From: Flavobacteriaceae bacterium
Lineage (GTDB): Bacteria > Bacteroidota > Bacteroidia > Flavobacteriales > Flavobacteriaceae
Reading direction: 5' to 3'
DNA: 37,490 nucleotides
NCBI GenBank assembly: GCA_028281065.1
Contig: JANQKN010000158.1
Coordinates: 1-37,490 of the forward strand
The notes below the pieces were generated by a model. The model did not search any database. It worked only from the letters and a program-made list of their open reading frames with translations, and had not been told where the DNA came from. This document shows positions 23,661-34,000 of the stretch, piece after piece. Position 1 is the stretch's first letter, and every line of letters starts with the position of its first letter. The translations under genes were made by a program, and so were the position numbers.

Positions 23661-24530
23661 ATGAAAATTGCGATTCAAGGAATAGAAGGATCCTTCCACG
23701 ATGAAGCAGTACAGCGACTTTTTCCGATGGAAGAGATTGAACTTATTAAGTGCGATAGCTTCGATGCCGTCACCCAAAGCATCAAACACAACAAAGCAGA
23801 GCTTGGGGTATTGGCTATTGAGAACAGTATTGCTGGCTCCATTTTACCCAATTACAATTTGATTGAAGCAGGTGGTTTCGAAATTTACGACGAAGTCTTT
23901 CTAAACATTCAAATGTACCTCATGGCTTTGGAGAGTGAGTCCATCATCGATGTTTTTGAAGTGCATTCGCATCCTGTAGCATTGTTACAGTGTAAGGATT
24001 ACCTGAGGAAATTTCCGCCGCAATTTAAAATCATAGAAGGAAAAGACACCGCCAGTGAAGCCAAGAGAATTAAGGAAAACAACCTTAAAGGAGTGGCGGC
24101 CATAGCTGGAAAACAGGTGGCCGATCGTTATGGACTGAAGATTCTGGATAGCAACATCCAGGATATCAAAGAAAACCAAACCCGTTTTGTGTTAATAGGG
24201 AAGAAAGGGGAGACTTTTAGCCGAAAAACACCCAACAAAGCCAGCCTTAAATTTGTGTTGGGAAGTGAGGTAGGAACTTTGAGTAGTGCATTGCAGGTTA
24301 TGGCGGGTCACCGACTTAATTTAACAAAAATACAATCCCTGCCTCTGTTGGGAACTCCTTGGAAATATGCGTTCTTTGTAGACGTTGTTTTCGAAACCCC
24401 ACAACAGTTCTATACCGCAATGGACGAATTGGAGGGAGTGGTGAAAGAATTGAAAATTATTGGTACGTACACCCAGAATAGGAAGAATGTACCCAGTGAA
24501 TTGACAAACGTATTGGAACATGGAAAATAA
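23661..24530 (+). CDS. pheA: Prephenate dehydratase
   Basis: Converts prephenate to phenylpyruvate, the committed step to phenylalanine. Monofunctional, 289 residues, with no N-terminal chorismate mutase. The periplasmic-binding-protein-like catalytic part begins IAIQGIEGSFHDEAV and includes the catalytic T174-R175-F176 in NQTRFVLIG. An ACT domain follows (about residues 193-275) with GTLSSALQVMAGHRLNLTKIQSLP; the usual Phe-binding ESRP motif reads QSLP here. The gene is behind a Phe-codon attenuator, which supports the assignment. It overlaps the next gene by 11 bases. Confidence 0.95.
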   Translation: MKIAIQGIEGSFHDEAVQRLFPMEEIELIKCDSFDAVTQSIKHNKAELGVLAIENSIAGSILPNYNLIEAGGFEIYDEVFLNIQMYLMALESESIIDVFEVHSHPVALLQCKDYLRKFPPQFKIIEGKDTASEAKRIKENNLKGVAAIAGKQVADRYGLKILDSNIQDIKENQTRFVLIGKKGETFSRKTPNKASLKFVLGSEVGTLSSALQVMAGHRLNLTKIQSLPLLGTPWKYAFFVDVVFETPQQFYTAMDELEGVVKELKIIGTYTQNRKNVPSELTNVLEHGK

Positions 24531-25602
24531 AAAGGAACTGCGCGGTTGGTTGGATGCCATGGAATTGGCACATCCATTAGTGATTGCAGGGCCCTGTAGC
24601 GCCGAAACCGAAGAACAGGTTTTAACTATTGCACACCAATTAAAGGATACCGATGCCACTGTATTGCGGGCAGGTATTTGGAAACCTCGTACCCGTCCCG
24701 GGAATTTTGAAGGGGTAGGGGCACTGGGGCTAAAGTGGCTCCAAAAGGCCAAACAGGAAACGGGAATGATGATCACTACCGAAGTGGCCAATGCCCATCA
24801 TGTGGATCTAGCATTAAAACACGATGTGGATATTCTTTGGATTGGGGCACGTACCACCGTTTCTCCTTTTATCGTGCAAGAAATTGCCGATGCTTTACAG
24901 GGAACGGATAAAACAGTATTGGTGAAGAACCCTGTAAACCCAGACCTTGCTTTATGGCTGGGAGCTGTGGAACGTTTTCACAGTGCAGATGTGAAGAATT
25001 TGGGAGTGATCCACAGAGGTTTTTCCACCTATGAGAAGACTCGCTACAGAAACAACCCCGAATGGCAAATTCCGATTGATCTGCAGAACCGTTTTCCAGA
25101 CTTACCATTGATTTTGGATCCTTCGCATATAGCGGGTAGGAGGGACATTATTTTCGATCTCTGCCAAACGGCTTTGGACCTTAATTACGATGGGCTTATG
25201 GTAGAGACCCATCACGATCCCGATAATGCTTGGAGTGATGCCAAGCAGCAGATTAAACCCAAAACATTGGACCAGATGACGGTAGATCTACGTATTCGTA
25301 AAGAAGAAGGGGATGCTATCGAATTCCAAAACAAACTGGCTACGGCCCGAACCAAGATCGATGTGGTGGATCATCAGCTTATCGAAATGTTGGGCAAGCG
25401 TATGCGCATAAGTGATGAAATTGGGGCATTGAAGAAAAAGAACAATGTGGCCATCCTACAAACCAAACGATGGAACGAGATTTTAGGGAAAATGATCCTT
25501 CAGGGAGAAGAACAGAACCTAAGCGAAGAGTTTATCTTGAAGGTCTTTAAGGCCATTCACCAGGAGTCGATCAACCATCAGAAAAAAGTGATTAGTGAAT
25601 AA
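24520..25602 (+). CDS. aroF: Bifunctional DAHP synthase / chorismate mutase
   Basis: 360-residue fusion. Residues 1 to about 265 are a type I-beta DAHP synthase, which joins phosphoenolpyruvate and erythrose 4-phosphate to start the shikimate pathway: AGPCSAET, RAGIWKPRTRPGNFEGVG, VIHRGFSTYEKTRYRN and ILDPSHIAGRRD. Residues about 270-355 are an AroQ-type chorismate mutase (LATARTKIDVVDHQLIEMLG, RMRISDEIGALKKKNN). It therefore covers the first step of the pathway and the step feeding PheA, and the upstream attenuator should tie both to phenylalanine supply. Its ATG lies inside the 3' end of pheA. In many flavobacteria an aminotransferase and tyrA sit between these two genes; here they are absent. 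The gene symbol is a convenience. Confidence 0.94.
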   Translation: MENKKELRGWLDAMELAHPLVIAGPCSAETEEQVLTIAHQLKDTDATVLRAGIWKPRTRPGNFEGVGALGLKWLQKAKQETGMMITTEVANAHHVDLALKHDVDILWIGARTTVSPFIVQEIADALQGTDKTVLVKNPVNPDLALWLGAVERFHSADVKNLGVIHRGFSTYEKTRYRNNPEWQIPIDLQNRFPDLPLILDPSHIAGRRDIIFDLCQTALDLNYDGLMVETHHDPDNAWSDAKQQIKPKTLDQMTVDLRIRKEEGDAIEFQNKLATARTKIDVVDHQLIEMLGKRMRISDEIGALKKKNNVAILQTKRWNEILGKMILQGEEQNLSEEFILKVFKAIHQESINHQKKVISE

Positions 25603-25630
25603 AAAAAGACCTCGATTTCGAGGTCTTTTT
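25603..25630 (+). terminator. Terminator after the pheA operon
   Basis: Perfect twelve-pair stem AAAAAGACCTCG (25603-25614) and CGAGGTCTTTTT (25619-25630), loop ATTT. It begins right at the stop of the DAHP synthase gene. Since A and T runs flank the stem on both sides, it can also terminate the convergent RHS transcript coming from the right, 65 bases past that stop. Confidence 0.9.
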
Positions 25631-25694
25631 ATTTATTTGATTTACTATAAAGTTATAATCTGTTTTTCTTAAAGATTCAGTGCTATAATAAGAA

Positions 25695-26403
25695 TTAGAA
25701 AAATCGTGGGGTAAGTATTCTAACGGGTAACCTTGGTAAAGCGGGAAAATAAATATAGTTGTTGGTAAGTGTGTTATGTAGCCTTAAGATGAAGTTTTTG
25801 TCAATATCTTTTATGGAATTAATTGGTTTGTTAAAGTTGATAAATTTCCCTGAACTAGCTATAGGGCCAAAAATAAACTCTGCTCTTTGTTGAGTTGGCA
25901 CACTATTGGGTTCAAAACTATATTGAACTTGATATCCCTGTATTTCATTTCTTAATTCCATACCACTGAATGTTGAAAACTCGTATTTTCCGCCATTATT
26001 AACTATCTTCAAGAAACCTCTTGAATGTTGCCATCCATGAAGTACTTCATGTAAGGTTAATGCTATGTCATCTACAGTTGAAACATCGAAAGGAATTTCA
26101 ACTGTATTGGCCCCTGTTGGTGTTGCTTCAACTGCACCATTTGCATTGGGGACAGCTTGAACAAGTTTATAGTGATTGTTTGGGTCATTTCCAATAGCAT
26201 CAATAAACTTCTTAGTAGCATTTAATGTTGTAATCCTGGTATTGATATCATCTATTTCATCCGAGCTTAAGCCTCCACTAGCTAAAACCCCATTAAGATG
26301 AGTCACTTTGTTGTCTATAGTTACCTTTAGATAGGCTACTTTTATAGCTGTTATATCTATGGCTGCTCCACCTATGAATATATACTCTGGAGTCCATATA
26401 CCC
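25695..26403 (-). other. Variable C-terminal tail of the RHS protein, metallopeptidase-like
   Basis: The region after the RHS core encodes about 235 residues unrelated to the repeats. It contains TLHEVLHGWQHSRGFL with HEVLH at residues 1654-1658 (coding bases 26037-26051), a zinc-protease type motif with H1662 a further possible ligand, and later ELRNEIQGYQVQY, where a glutamate could be the third zinc ligand as in gluzincins. The segment just after the core (EYIFIGGAAIDITAIKVAYL) is hydrophobic. Protease function is inferred from the motif only. Confidence 0.55.
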
Positions 26404-29400
26404 CCATCTAAATCAACTCCATTTACAGGATTATTTCCCATTCCCAAATAAGAAGAATGAAACTGTCCGTAAGGATCTGGAGTTAACCATCTTCCAATTC
26501 TTCCATCCCATAGTCGCAATTCAAAGGCTTCCATCCCAGTTTCTAGGTCTTTTTCCTGTCCCTGAAAAGCATAGCGGTACTCTCCTTCAATATTTCTATC
26601 GGGCATAGGCATACCAAATGGATAATAGTCCTTATAGGCTAGCATAACTGGAGTACTTGTTGTTGTTACATCGGTTACCCTTACATTGTCCAGGTAATAA
26701 TTGTTTTGGGAGGCTTCGAAGGTAGTACCCAATCGAAAAGTAAGGGTAGCCGTTCCTGTGACCTGCGCATTGTAGGTAACCACCACTTCTTCATTTTGAT
26801 CTACGGTACCATAAGGACCCAATAGGCCCCATCCTCCAGGCTCGTATACTATGTAGTTAAGCTCATTGGGAGTTTCATCCAAATTCACCGTAAAGCGAAT
26901 ACTGTAGGTATTGCCATTTGTTACAGGAAATCCTACTGATACTTCATTTTCGTTACCATCGGTCACTTCGGCTTTTAGCTCTCCATTGGAGATGGATAGA
27001 TTCACATTTGCGCTACTAGTCCAGCCCGATGGGACAGAGCTCCCAGAAAAATCTTCATTTAATATCACGGTAGCATTTACTTCCCGTTGAATTACCCCAC
27101 GGACATTACCAAGATGATCTGGTAGCTCATAGGTGAAAATATCGTTGTCGTTAGATGTCCCTAGCCTAGATAATCCATAGATGGGATACTCTATAGTCTG
27201 CTGTATGGATTTGGATTTGCTATCTGGTTGATCGGTCAAGGTATAGATCGCTATAACCTTTCCAGAAGCATCCCGTACATAAAATGTTTTTGGACCATCA
27301 CCACTATTGGTGGTGATACGTTTTTCTATCCTATGACCGCGATCGTTGTAGAAAAACTCCACACTTTCATTGTTGCCTTGTACTGTGGAATAAATTGATT
27401 TTGCCAATCCTGTTGCCCAATAATTATAGCCAATATCGTCTTGCGCATTACTAATGAGTTGCCCTATGTTATTATACGTGTAATTGTTGGAGGCTTGTGT
27501 TTTGATATCCCCTGCATCTCCTGTATCGTTAAAAGTAGCATCCGATATATAGTTCAATTGGTTAGTTTCTGTGTTGTAGTTGTAGGTCAAGGCATCCATA
27601 GCGTTGTTTCCACTATCTGATGACATGGTTCTAAAAAGGGTCGAAATATTTCCATTGGCGTCATAATCTATGTATGGGACACTATAATCCCCTTGCCCAT
27701 TTTGTGTAAACACATTATTACTAAAGGAGCCGTAGGTGGCCGAACTCAACCATTTGCTGTCGTTATACTCATACAAATATCCACTGATGGGCATACCAGG
27801 AGGATTGAGGTCTTGTGTCTGCCAACGGATTCCTTTAAGGTTGCCATCATAGCGATTGGTTCCAGCCGAGGTGTAATTGATAGCACTTCCCCCACGGGTG
27901 TAGTCCCTTTCATGATATTCCAAAATCATCCCAAAAGCATCGTTTTGGTCTTCTCCAGGATCATAAGTGCCCGATAAGGAAGGGTGGTTAACAGCTTTGA
28001 GACGACCATCGAGTGTATAGATATAATCTATGCCTTGTAAGCCTTCAGCTAATTCTACGCGCTTTAAAGCACCAGTTTCATAGTAGAAGTATTTAGCATG
28101 TTCTGTAAAGTTGATATGATCTCGGGAAGTTTCAATTAAAATTAATTGCCCCAAATCATTATACATGTATTTGTGAACGAATAAATCGTTGGAATCGTCC
28201 CTTTGGTAAATTACTTTGGCTACTTGCCCCGTAATGTCGTCATAAACGTAGTCGATAGTCTTGGCACCAAGGCCGTTGATATCCTGAACTAACCATTCCA
28301 CACGCCCATATATATCATAACTGTACCAGGTTTTATTGGTAGCGGGGTTCTGGGTATATGTTGTGGATACATTCCCTGAAAGGAAACGTTGTGCACGGGA
28401 TCCATACTGCATGGGATCTGTAGAAAAACCAAGCGCTTGAAGCCCTGCATGATCATTCTCGTCATAAACCGTAAATATCTGTTCGGTGCGATTGTTGGGA
28501 TCGAGGGAATACTCATCCACAGGAGGTGGTGGGGTTTGTTGACTACCGGACTGAATTTCCATCTCGGTTACCGAGGCTCCTGAATGATAGAGGTCCCCAT
28601 CTATGAAAAAATCTGCTGTAGCTATGTTGCTAAGGGCAGGAATCTGATAAATTTGTTGTCCATTGAGGTAAATAGAGACAGACCCACTGGTTCTCTTTAT
28701 TTCGAACAGATCATCTCCATCGTAGGTTCCCAGGTTTCGGGCTAGGGAAGCACCATTGTGCTGCACTCCAATTTGATTGCTATCCAAAAACACAGAAAAA
28801 TCAATACTGAGGTATCCAGATCCAGCATTGGTTTCCGAAATCCCTATGGCTCCTTTTGTGTTGGTAGTAAATGTAAATGGAATGGTAAAGTCCCCTGTCC
28901 CTGTACTTTCTTGTGATGAAAAAGCAGAGTTTACCCAATTGCTTGCTCCTGTTTTGGTCACCGATCCTGTCCCTGTGGAGAGGCTACTACCAACATTAAA
29001 TGTAGGGGTAACGGTTCCTGAAACGTTAAAATAGGGAAGGTCTCCTTGGCAAATGCCACTTTCAACAGGTCTTCCTCTTTCGTCATATTCGGTATAGGAG
29101 AATTTTCCATCTGCGAGCTGTTGACTGTTTCTTGAAAAACGGATTTGTCCGTCGGCTCGATAGACAAATTGACTGTACCCTTCATCAGGACCGTTGGCAT
29201 ATAATAATTCACCTAAGGCATTGTATTCATATGTTGTTGCCATTGAATGGTTAGGAACCCCTGTAGAAAGATTATATGCTTGAGAGTCGAAACCTAATGG
29301 TTGAGTGCTTTGCGTAAGTCTTCCAGAGGTGTCGTAATAGTTTAGTGAATAGTTGTGATAGTTTACCTTGTAACGGATTCCTTTAGCATTGGCAGGGACA

Positions 29401-31010
29401 TTGATGGTTCCATTAGATTCGATATGTACTTTTGCGTCATCATCAGATAAAGGGGTATAATACATGCGATATACATTCCCTCCTGTCATGTTAATAGCTG
29501 GGATGATATCTCCAGATCGTAAATCCCATACGGTATAGGTTTGCCAAGGGCTTAGGTAGGTAATGTCCGAATTTACAATTCCTTTTGGGATATGAACATC
29601 TACAAAGCCTTGCTCTCCTATAAGGGAAACCACCTCGTATTTATTAGTTCCTCCAGAGCGAGCCGTTGCTAAAATCTTTCCTTCTCTATCTGTAAAAGAA
29701 ACTACTTCATTCCCATGGGGATCAATAACAATAGTTTTAAATGCTGTATGAATGACCTCTTTGCCTTCAGGGCCAATAGGACCATTAAAATAGTCTTGCC
29801 CAAAGGCATAGTATAGTTCTTGCGCTGTAGGAAGAGAATAGGCATACCCTTGTGGGAAAGTATCGTTGGATCCATCTCCGTCCAAGTCTAAATATTTTCC
29901 GCCAGATACCATTCTTATGTTTCCAGGGTTGAGTTCGTCATAAACCGATCTGGCGTAAGGTCGGTTGGTGTTATCTTGAAAAGGTTCGCTGTCATTGTTA
30001 CTGCTATAATACCAACCTAAAGAACCAGCGTTGGTTCCCATAACAGGGGGAACTTCTGGATTTGCTTCCAAGGTGGTTGTGGATAGTGTGTTCCCGCTAT
30101 TGGTTTGTATAAAATCCTCTTTGTAGGCAAAGTGTTGGGGGGTTCCCGTTAAGGGAGATGTATAACTATGTAAAGCTGGACGTCCCTGGAAATCGTAGCG
30201 GGTTTCATCGGCCCACATTTTTCCTGTAAGAATATCCTTGGATTGCGATTGCGTTGGCTTTCCCAAGCAGTCGTAATAATTTATACTGGCTCCATACAGT
30301 GCTCCGCTGGATTCATAGCTTCTGGAAATGATCCAGTTTCGATCATCATTCGAAGTGGGAACTACTACAGTAGGATCTCCATCAAATCCGTTATAAGAAT
30401 AGTTAAATGATAGATCTTCTTCATTAACAGCTACAATAATTCTATAATCCTGTTGGGCCAGATTTAAAACCCCTATATCGATATCCTTAGTTGAGTTTTG
30501 ATCCCCTACGTATTTTATAGAAAGGGAATTTCCCACTTTTGCGAATCGTAACTTTGTGGTTTGTTGTGGGGTAATATCCACCGATTCTGTTATAACCGTA
30601 CCATCGGGTGAAGAAACCCTTGCCTTGTATGGAGCGGAATTGTTATAGGTAGGGTCTATAAAAATATAACCTAGTTTTATCGAATAGGACTGTTGATTGA
30701 TTTCCAACAGATCGAAAGAGGTAACAGAGGCCGGCGTAAAATACAAGCTAATAGCTCCCGGACTTACCGTTGGATGATTTGCTGCAACCCCGTTCACTTG
30801 AAAACCTGTGATTTCGAAATCACCATCCACCCCTTGGGGAAGGATACTCGAAGTCATGGCATAACTTAGACCTGTCTTAGCATTGGTCATGGTTTGTGAA
30901 TTGGAATCGATTTGAAAAAGGTCGTTTTCTAACCATTCGAGTTGTTGTGCATAACCCATGAAGGTCATGCAGAAGAACCCTGCTATCAGTATTGCTTTTA
31001 TTTTATTCAT
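25695..31010 (-). CDS. Secreted RHS/YD-repeat protein with HEXXH C-terminal tail
   Basis: Giant protein of 1771 residues from the ATG at 31010 (a TTG at 31019 is less likely), with a signal peptide cleaved near MGYAQQ, about residue 22. Order: beta domain; DUF6443-like segment (SINYYDCLGKPTQSQSKDIL, about 225-290); YD repeats such as YEYNALGELLYANGPD; a LamG-like domain (about 675-825) ending in a PPPP linker; more YD repeats; a jelly-roll module (about 1315-1445); the RHS core (YYPFGMPMPDRN to YLGMGNNPVNGVDLDGG, about 1460-1536); and a variable tail of about 235 residues. Such proteins fold into a shell that carries the tail. It follows the 1853-residue gene by 29 bases. No type IX sorting domain at the end, and no immunity-like gene downstream. 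Confidence 0.88.
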   Translation of the reverse strand: MNKIKAILIAGFFCMTFMGYAQQLEWLENDLFQIDSNSQTMTNAKTGLSYAMTSSILPQGVDGDFEITGFQVNGVAANHPTVSPGAISLYFTPASVTSFDLLEINQQSYSIKLGYIFIDPTYNNSAPYKARVSSPDGTVITESVDITPQQTTKLRFAKVGNSLSIKYVGDQNSTKDIDIGVLNLAQQDYRIIVAVNEEDLSFNYSYNGFDGDPTVVVPTSNDDRNWIISRSYESSGALYGASINYYDCLGKPTQSQSKDILTGKMWADETRYDFQGRPALHSYTSPLTGTPQHFAYKEDFIQTNSGNTLSTTTLEANPEVPPVMGTNAGSLGWYYSSNNDSEPFQDNTNRPYARSVYDELNPGNIRMVSGGKYLDLDGDGSNDTFPQGYAYSLPTAQELYYAFGQDYFNGPIGPEGKEVIHTAFKTIVIDPHGNEVVSFTDREGKILATARSGGTNKYEVVSLIGEQGFVDVHIPKGIVNSDITYLSPWQTYTVWDLRSGDIIPAINMTGGNVYRMYYTPLSDDDAKVHIESNGTINVPANAKGIRYKVNYHNYSLNYYDTSGRLTQSTQPLGFDSQAYNLSTGVPNHSMATTYEYNALGELLYANGPDEGYSQFVYRADGQIRFSRNSQQLADGKFSYTEYDERGRPVESGICQGDLPYFNVSGTVTPTFNVGSSLSTGTGSVTKTGASNWVNSAFSSQESTGTGDFTIPFTFTTNTKGAIGISETNAGSGYLSIDFSVFLDSNQIGVQHNGASLARNLGTYDGDDLFEIKRTSGSVSIYLNGQQIYQIPALSNIATADFFIDGDLYHSGASVTEMEIQSGSQQTPPPPVDEYSLDPNNRTEQIFTVYDENDHAGLQALGFSTDPMQYGSRAQRFLSGNVSTTYTQNPATNKTWYSYDIYGRVEWLVQDINGLGAKTIDYVYDDITGQVAKVIYQRDDSNDLFVHKYMYNDLGQLILIETSRDHINFTEHAKYFYYETGALKRVELAEGLQGIDYIYTLDGRLKAVNHPSLSGTYDPGEDQNDAFGMILEYHERDYTRGGSAINYTSAGTNRYDGNLKGIRWQTQDLNPPGMPISGYLYEYNDSKWLSSATYGSFSNNVFTQNGQGDYSVPYIDYDANGNISTLFRTMSSDSGNNAMDALTYNYNTETNQLNYISDATFNDTGDAGDIKTQASNNYTYNNIGQLISNAQDDIGYNYWATGLAKSIYSTVQGNNESVEFFYNDRGHRIEKRITTNSGDGPKTFYVRDASGKVIAIYTLTDQPDSKSKSIQQTIEYPIYGLSRLGTSNDNDIFTYELPDHLGNVRGVIQREVNATVILNEDFSGSSVPSGWTSSANVNLSISNGELKAEVTDGNENEVSVGFPVTNGNTYSIRFTVNLDETPNELNYIVYEPGGWGLLGPYGTVDQNEEVVVTYNAQVTGTATLTFRLGTTFEASQNNYYLDNVRVTDVTTTSTPVMLAYKDYYPFGMPMPDRNIEGEYRYAFQGQEKDLETGMEAFELRLWDGRIGRWLTPDPYGQFHSSYLGMGNNPVNGVDLDGGIWTPEYIFIGGAAIDITAIKVAYLKVTIDNKVTHLNGVLASGGLSSDEIDDINTRITTLNATKKFIDAIGNDPNNHYKLVQAVPNANGAVEATPTGANTVEIPFDVSTVDDIALTLHEVLHGWQHSRGFLKIVNNGGKYEFSTFSGMELRNEIQGYQVQYSFEPNSVPTQQRAEFIFGPIASSGKFINFNKPINSIKDIDKNFILRLHNTLTNNYIYFPALPRLPVRILTPRFF

Positions 31011-31039
31011 AGTAATCAATATTTGTAGCTTTTAATAAA

Positions 31040-34000
31040 TTATTCTTGTTCGCAGGTACAATCAATATCCTGTTGAGAGGTACTCAAAGGTAGATCCATA
31101 GAAACTCCAGGATCACTTACGATACATTGAAACTCTAGCCATTCATAATTCAAAATGCAAAAGTTGTGGTTCTCTATATGGTAGGAGAGTACTGCCTGGG
31201 TCCCTGTTCCATTTGGTAAGTCGGTCCAATCTGGGTAGAGATTAGATCTGAATTGCCATTGGTAGGAGTATTGTCCCGATCCTGTGTTGGGATCTACCGT
31301 AACGTTCATGGTAAAGTCCCTACACTTATCACAGGAGGGGTCTGGAGGATTGCTGCATTCTCGTTCGGTTAGAACAACCGATACTGATCCTGCTAGAGGT
31401 GGGTAGTCATCTCCTCCGCCGCCGCCTGTAGAGCCAATGTCCCCATCTCTTTTGTAATTATATTCATATTCATAAGCTAGTTTGAATCCTCCTTCTAAAG
31501 TAGGTGTGTCAGGAATTTCATTATAAATTGCCAATAATCTTCCTTCGGTATCATACTCATAATACACCCCTAGGTTATTGGTTCCTAGAATATGGGTTAA
31601 TTCATTATGTTCGTTGTATACGTAAGAAATCATCTTAGCATCTACGGGATGAATTCTAAAATCATCTACATATACTGTTCCGGAGTTAGAAACTATTAAG
31701 TGTGCAGAACTGTTGGGTATTTGGGCTTCAGTTCGTTCAAAATAATGGTTCATCAATACCCATTCGCCTGCTATAACCCGTTCCCCGTTAAAGGGTTCTG
31801 GGATTCCCCCAAATCCTTTTTTGAAACGCACATTGGCATGGTTGTCTTTATGAGCCCAAACCGACATGACATATTTGCCATGACGATGTTCTCCACCTCG
31901 GAGAATCACCCCAAAATCATCTCCTGGATTAAGTTTTACAGAGAATGAACCTGTATGTGCTTTATCAGAAGATTGGAAAGCAGCTCCCTGTATTTCATTG
32001 TCTAGATAGATTCCGCCTTCGGTATATTCTGCTCCACTATAATACAGTTCGCTATAACCAGCATTTCCATGAGCTATTACCTTGGTATCTCTATCTCCCA
32101 TTTTGGTGGTGGCTAAGTTTCCATTAATGTCTATTATTTCTATAGGGAGTGAGAAATGATCATAACGTAAAATCTCTGAAACTTTTTGCCAAGGTTCGGA
32201 TTGTTCACCTCCAGACCAATTAAAATTGTCATGTGTGGCCAGGGTATAGTCTTGGAAGGCACCGTCGGCATCTGTTTCTCCATCCCATAAATAGATTTGG
32301 TGTTTTCGCCAGATCTTCTGAGCAGGATCTGTTGGAGCCGATTCAGAACCATTGGTGTTTTTATAACTCCACTCATTATTCCAGGTGGTAATACCAACAC
32401 TAAGGGGTTTCCAAGTGCCGTTTTGGTCCATAAGGGTGTAATTAACGGCCGGTTGCACTAGCATGTTTCTATAGTTTGAATCATCTACTTTACTTCCCAT
32501 TTCAGGATATATCGTATAAGCGGGAACCGTACTCGTTTTTATAGCAGTTCCATTACTGTCGAAAGTTTCGGTCTCCAATACTTGTCCGGTATTGGTATCA
32601 AAGCTTACTAAGTTTGTTTTTGTGGTATAGCCTCCATTCAAAATTGTGGTGCTTTTTAATACACTGGGATAGGAAATTTTGGAAGATGAATTTAATAACC
32701 AATCATCCCGTAAACTAAAATGTCTGCGAAGAACCTTGTAGGTTTGAAACGATTCTTGAATAACTCCCTGGGTCATTTCTGCAGGAGTGGCGTATTCATG
32801 TACTGTTTTGGTTAATAGCTGTCCTTCGCCATTATAATTAGCAATTGAGCTTATTTGGCCAATGCAAGCCAGATTATCTATGATGGTAACTTCTTTGGCA
32901 TTTACATTAACATCTTCACCTATATTGGTATGATTAAATAGTGTTGTAGATTGCAATTCGAAGAAGTCGCCAAATTTGATGGCATTTGGATCTTTTTCGG
33001 CCAATACCTTGAATTGATAAACCGTTTTAGTAATATAATCGTTGCTGTTAAGGTTAGACCCAACAATGTTCTTGGAGGTTACGTATTCATACATAGGAGC
33101 AGGAGCAGGTAACTGAGATCCGTAAGGTATCTGTATACCAGCATTTTCCTTGTAGGGATAATAACTTATAATTCCCGATGATAAGCCTGTGCTTGGGTTT
33201 GTATACTCATATTTAGTAGTAATGGCATTGCCTAAATCATCGGAAGTGGTGATCCCTTTTACCCGGATTCCTCCACCATCCTCATCTTGCGGTATGATAT
33301 TGGATATAAGGGTATATTGTAGATTGTAGTAATTCTCGCCGTCTGGGACATAAGGTGGGGGGTTGTTGCTATGGTGTCCCCGAGGAACACTTTTAAACGA
33401 CCATCCAGAGGCTGAGGATAGGTTTGTCAATGGGTTTTGCTCCAAAATTTTGTTTCTATCATCATTGCTGCCGTCGTGACAGTGTAACGTTCCTGTGGCT
33501 TCGACGATAAGATGATCATTGGTGACGCTAATGATATTAACCATTCCTGAAGGGACATCGATAAGCCCCCAATCGATATCGGAACTTCCAGGGACATTTC
33601 TATAAGCTACTTCGTAGAAATCGAAGAAAATAGGGTCGTTGGTACTAAATAGTTCCGTTAAACTCATATCCATGATAGGAGAATTATCGTCTGCTGTATC
33701 TTTCTCAATTTTAAACCGTATGGTCCCTGTTTGAAAACACTGTGGGAACTGCTGTAAGGTGAATTTTAAACCATCGTTAATAGGTTTCCCATTAGGTGCT
33801 GCTAGGCTATGGAAACTATCGGATTCATAGGTAATGGAAAGTGTTCCCCCTACTGGGGTAAGTATTTCAGTAAGAGACCATGCTTCGGGTTTATCGGTAT
33901 GGTAACCCCAATCACTTTGTTTGTCTAAATTGAAATTTTTAGAATTATCGTAAGTGAAATTATACGATGGCATTAGCTGTGTTCCGCCTTTTCCTTTAAT

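Noticed and set aside
25603-25694. Possible immunity gene after the RHS gene
   Set aside because: Only 92 bases, with a terminator hairpin and no open frame of useful length.
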